DNA of 62,176 bases, taken from the NCBI GenBank assembly GCA_026129335.1, contig JAHCIH010000011.1, positions 1-62,176 of the forward strand. Direction: 5' to 3'. The notes under the pieces were generated by a model. That model made no database searches. It was not told the DNA's origin and saw only the letters and a list, made by a program, of their open reading frames with translations. Below are positions 59,029 through 62,176 of the stretch, piece after piece. A program made the translations under genes and the position numbers. Source of the DNA: Anaerolineales bacterium. GTDB taxonomy: Bacteria; Chloroflexota; Anaerolineae; Anaerolineales; UBA11579. How positions within the stretch are numbered: the stretch's first letter is position 1; every line of letters starts with the position of its first letter.

Positions 59029-61236
59029 CTACAACAACGGCGTCTGTGCTTCTTCCAGGGTCAGCGGGTCGAGTTCCAGCAGTTCGGCGAAACTCTGCGC
59101 ATCCAGTCGCGGTGTGCCTGCCAGCCGGCGCACATGGCGGAACTTGAGGAAGCGCCAGCCCGCATCCCGTGCGGCTGCCAAGCGCGGGTCACGCCCCAGC
59201 TTCTCGAGCGCCAGGCGGCTGCGCCGGCCGGGCAGCACCACCAGGCTGTGCGCCGGCGGCGTGGCCGGCGCCAGCAACAGCTCGCCCAGCACCGCCGAGG
59301 CGATGGGGTAGAAAGCCAAAACCAGCTTGCCGGATGCATCACGCCATTCCACGGGCAGCTCACCGCCCGCGACGTAGCCCAGTCGCCCGCCCAACTCGGA
59401 GAGCAGTCCGCGCACCTCCTGCAAGTCGCCCCGGCGGGCGCGCGGCTGGTCGGCCTCCGAAATGCGCCACAGCCCATCCCCCTCTTCACCATAGGATTTA
59501 AGCGCGGCTTCGACCAACGCCACCGCAGGAGTCAGCAGGCCGGGGAAGATTTCGCACAACATACGGTCTATCTGCTCCAGGCTACCGCCCGGCCGGCGCA
59601 ACAAATAGCGCACGGTGGCGATTTCGATGCGATCAGCCAGCGGCGAACGGCTCCCGGCCGGGTCGGCCAGCCACCAGCTGCCCGTCTCCAGCGATTGCTG
59701 GCTGCCGCCAAACCGCTGGAAGCTCGGCTTGCCCAGCCCGGCTTCTATCGTCTCGCGCGTCTCAGTGAACAGCTCGCCCGGCCCGCGGGCCACGCCGCCG
59801 AGCAAAGCCCGGCGGCTCAGTTCCGCCAGGCCGGCGGTCTGCAGGTGCAGGAAATGGCTGGGCTCACCGCGGGCCTTCAACAGCGCCCCCGCGGCGCGTT
59901 CCACGGCCTGCGGGGCGGTATCGGTCACCTTGGCCGGGGCCATGCCCTTGCGCCAGTCCAGCTGCAGCTGGCCCTGGTCGCGGCGCATGGCCATGCCCTC
60001 CAGGCGGAAGCCGGCCAGGTTGGCTGCGGTCAGCGCCGCGGCGTTGAAGCCAGCCTCCGCCTCGCAGACCACGCCGAACAGCGGCGTGTCGGCGGGCAGC
60101 GCGCCTTCCAGCGCGGCCAGGGCGGCGTGCAGCGCCTCGGCGTGCCAGGCCCAGTCGTAGCGTTTGCGGCGCAGCACCGCCGCAAACGGGCCGATGGCCT
60201 CGCGGCCCCACAGCCAGCCGGCCCACAGGGCGCACAGTGTCCAGAAGGCCTGGTTGGGCCGCGGGAACACGCCCAACACAGCTTTGATCGGCGCCTTGTC
60301 CAGGCCGGGCATGTCGCGCAGCGGCCCCTCGAACAGCGAGATACCGCCCTCTGGCGGAGGCTCCGGCCAGCGCACCAGCGGCACCTGTGGGCCGTCTTCG
60401 GCCCACAGGGCGATGGAGCGTTCCATCTCGTACCACAGGTTATATTCGCGGAACTGCGCCGGCGCGCTGAGCTGGCGAGGGCGCAGCCGCCCCGTAGGAT
60501 GCGCCCACAGGCTGGTCGCCCGGTCGCAGGCCGAGAGCAGCAGGGCGCTGACCAGGTCGTGTTCTTCGGGCGGCAGCTGCATGCCCTCGACCCGGTTGAA
60601 CAGGGTCACCAGGGCGTAAACCGCCCGCGGCAGGTAGGCCTCCAGGGCTTCTTCGGCGTGCCCGCGGTCGGGGTCGCCCTGCGGGGCGATGCGCTGCAGG
60701 GCCCGCGCCAGGTGCGGGCCCTGGCGCTGATATCCGCGGGCACGTTCCTTATCCGCATCGTCTGTGTCGTATTCACCGGCCTGCCCGCAGGCTTTGCAGT
60801 CGAGCAGTTTGGCGTGAGGTGCGTCGGCCTCGCGCGCCCAAATGAACGCTTCAGCGGGTATCTGCGCCCCACAAGCCGGGCAGGTCGTCTTGTACAGTTC
60901 CAACAGCGCGCTCTCCAGGCGTTCGTCGCCGCGGCGGGCGGCGGCCAGCTCAGCCAGTGCGGCGCGCAGCGCCTCCGTGCCCGGCGCCCTGGCGCGCAGT
61001 TCCAAGAGGAACTGCGCCACCGGGTTGCCCGCCGCCACGGCCACGCGGTTGCCGGCGCGGGCCGCCTCCAGCGCGGCCAGCGGCGCGCTGCCGAAGGGGT
61101 CCAGCAGCCAGTCGCCCGGCTGCAGGTTGGCAGCCAGCCAGGCAGATGCCACCCCGACAGGCAGGGGCGGCAGGTATCGTTCCAGGGGTGTGGGGGCGGC
61201 GGCGCGTCCGGAAAGAAAAACGTGGGCGGCCGGCAT
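59029..61236 (-). CDS. DNA methylase-like protein without a DPPY motif
   Basis: 735 aa. N-terminal PLPVGVASAWLAANLQPGDWLLDPFGSAPLAALEAARAGNRVAV resembles the SAM-binding motif (DPFxGSG) and following helix of N4/N6 methylases of the DUF1156-like kind. A zinc ribbon follows: CPACGAQIP…CKACGQ. Where the catalytic (D/N)PP(Y/W) is expected, FPRPNQAFWTLCALW is found instead, so methylation activity is unlikely. The second half is helical and unassigned. The stop (59029) is followed by dispersed repeats. Confidence 0.65.
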   Translation of the reverse strand: MPAAHVFLSGRAAAPTPLERYLPPLPVGVASAWLAANLQPGDWLLDPFGSAPLAALEAARAGNRVAVAAGNPVAQFLLELRARAPGTEALRAALAELAAARRGDERLESALLELYKTTCPACGAQIPAEAFIWAREADAPHAKLLDCKACGQAGEYDTDDADKERARGYQRQGPHLARALQRIAPQGDPDRGHAEEALEAYLPRAVYALVTLFNRVEGMQLPPEEHDLVSALLLSACDRATSLWAHPTGRLRPRQLSAPAQFREYNLWYEMERSIALWAEDGPQVPLVRWPEPPPEGGISLFEGPLRDMPGLDKAPIKAVLGVFPRPNQAFWTLCALWAGWLWGREAIGPFAAVLRRKRYDWAWHAEALHAALAALEGALPADTPLFGVVCEAEAGFNAAALTAANLAGFRLEGMAMRRDQGQLQLDWRKGMAPAKVTDTAPQAVERAAGALLKARGEPSHFLHLQTAGLAELSRRALLGGVARGPGELFTETRETIEAGLGKPSFQRFGGSQQSLETGSWWLADPAGSRSPLADRIEIATVRYLLRRPGGSLEQIDRMLCEIFPGLLTPAVALVEAALKSYGEEGDGLWRISEADQPRARRGDLQEVRGLLSELGGRLGYVAGGELPVEWRDASGKLVLAFYPIASAVLGELLLAPATPPAHSLVVLPGRRSRLALEKLGRDPRLAAARDAGWRFLKFRHVRRLAGTPRLDAQSFAELLELDPLTLEEAQTPLL

Positions 61237-61238
61237 AA

Positions 61239-62159
61239 CTATCCAGGCGGGTAGAACTGCAAAATGGCCGGGGTGATCTGGCTGATATCACTCAGCCCTT
61301 CGCAGAACTTGCGGCGCAGCTCCGGCGCGCCGATCACCAGCCCCGGCACCGGGTTGCTGGTGTGCTGGCGCACAGAGAGGTCTTCCATGTTGCCGTGGTC
61401 CGAAGTGATCAGGATCAGGCCCTCATCGTCCTTCCACGAGGCCAATAACCCGCCGAGCACCGCGTCGAAGTTCTCCAGCAGGACGATGGCTCCCGGGCGA
61501 TCCTGGTGATGGCCGGCGTAATCGCTGGGCCAGAACTCGAAGAAAGCCAGGTCGTAATCCCGGGTCAGTTCGGCCACTTTGGCCCCGGCAGCGGGCGCCT
61601 CCATCAGCGGCGCATCTGTATAGCCCAGCTGCTCGCGCCAGCCGCGGCCGGTGAAGTCCACCGAAAGCGCCCGCCCGGCGTAATAGTCCTCGGCGGTCAT
61701 CAGCGGGATGCCGGCGCTGGTCACCGCCAGCGGGATGGCGGAGAGCAGCCGCTTGCCGCTTTCGATGCCGTCGAAGTAGCGCTGCGGGTAAGCGTTCAGC
61801 AGCGTGGAGCGGTAGCCGCGCCCCGCCAATTGCTTGAACAGGTTGTCTTCCTGGATGATGGCGGCGATTTCCTTGGTCGGCTTGGGGCCGTAGTGCTCAC
61901 CGATGGCCGCCGACACATTCCGCCCGGTGACCAGCGCCGCCTGCCCCGTGGCCGACTGCGGCAGGCCGTCCACGCCCAGGTTGGCGTCCAGCGCAAGCAG
62001 CGTGGCCCGCTCGGTCTCGCGCGGCGCGCTCTCGGCGGTCAGCGCCGCGCCGCCCAGCAGGGCCTGCAGATTGGGCATGGCCGCCGCGGCGAAGGGGTTG
62101 CGCTCCGCATCGGCCGCGGCCAACCCTATGCCATCCATAAACAAGAAGAGGAAGTGCAT
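61239..62159 (-). CDS. Alkaline-phosphatase-superfamily metalloenzyme (phosphoglycerate-mutase-like)
   Basis: 306 aa. LFLFMDGIGLA (metal-binding Asp), PQSATGQAALVTGRN (active-site Ser/Thr), DLAFFEFWPSDYAGHHQDR (Asp and His), and LILITSDHGNMEDL (DHG metal motif), which are the hallmarks of the cofactor-independent phosphoglycerate mutase/alkaline phosphatase superfamily. The insertion domain is small, so a full mutase is unlikely; a phosphoesterase role is possible. Upstream of the methylase-like gene, separated by 2 nt. Confidence 0.85.
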   Translation of the reverse strand: MHFLFLFMDGIGLAAADAERNPFAAAAMPNLQALLGGAALTAESAPRETERATLLALDANLGVDGLPQSATGQAALVTGRNVSAAIGEHYGPKPTKEIAAIIQEDNLFKQLAGRGYRSTLLNAYPQRYFDGIESGKRLLSAIPLAVTSAGIPLMTAEDYYAGRALSVDFTGRGWREQLGYTDAPLMEAPAAGAKVAELTRDYDLAFFEFWPSDYAGHHQDRPGAIVLLENFDAVLGGLLASWKDDEGLILITSDHGNMEDLSVRQHTSNPVPGLVIGAPELRRKFCEGLSDISQITPAILQFYPPG

Positions 62160-62176
62160 CGAAAGATTGTACTCGC

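Overview
The window is GC-rich and looks like a piece of a Chloroflexota chromosome, probably class Anaerolineae. I infer this from lipoproteins and wall enzymes with Thr-Pro-rich linkers, many dispersed short palindromic repeats, and several genes with a -10 hexamer only 6-8 nt before the start codon and no Shine-Dalgarno. No rRNA, tRNA or CRISPR array was recognised.

The main structure is a prophage inside a phage gene. A complete-looking 27.2 kb temperate siphovirus-type prophage occupies 3452-30647. It has a serine integrase, a CI/Cro-like switch, a tyrosine recombinase, terminases, a fused protease-capsid protein, a head-tail and tail module with a -1 frameshift in the tail chaperones, a Kelch-type fibre and a lysis cassette. 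It sits between two copies of a 9-bp core (CCCTCGAGG) within a different phage gene, a DUF5309/SU10-type major capsid protein. Joining the flanks at the core restores that capsid gene exactly in frame (about 376 aa). The core also lies inside the integrase ORF, so integration changes the integrase C-terminus and splits the int-downstream operon.

The capsid gene belongs to an older 'outer' set of phage genes, all on the minus strand and in normal phage order: regulator (48186-48578), Cys-rich small protein (47987-48211), large terminase (45507-46952), portal (31960-33681), scaffold (31158-31649), split capsid gene, neck-like protein (123-965). They are spread over 48 kb and interleaved with chromosomal genes and dispersed repeats, yet apart from the capsid split their reading frames are intact. 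This fits a long-resident, possibly domesticated particle system (GTA-like) that the younger phage has broken, but that function is a hypothesis.

The remaining chromosomal genes include a YgjP-type metalloprotease (1890-2597), a nitrilase-family hydrolase, acetyltransferases and an MFS transporter (33.8-36.5 kb), a polyamine-type ABC importer behind a structured leader with a terminator (36.7-40.9 kb), a secreted protein and XRE regulator, TypA/BipA with an apparent 1-nt deletion (42448-44306), two hotdog-fold proteins, a GT39-type glycosyltransferase, and a cell-wall group (L,D-transpeptidase, amidase, class A PBP; 50.4-57.8 kb). A zinc-ribbon membrane protein, a methylase-like protein lacking a DPPY motif and an alkaline-phosphatase-superfamily enzyme finish the right end.

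Within the inner prophage, two copies of a structured leader (20046-20209 and 25475-25604), each with a TTGACA-type promoter and a terminator hairpin, stand before the two structural operons (terminase and capsid). They are the best candidate for an undescribed regulatory RNA here.
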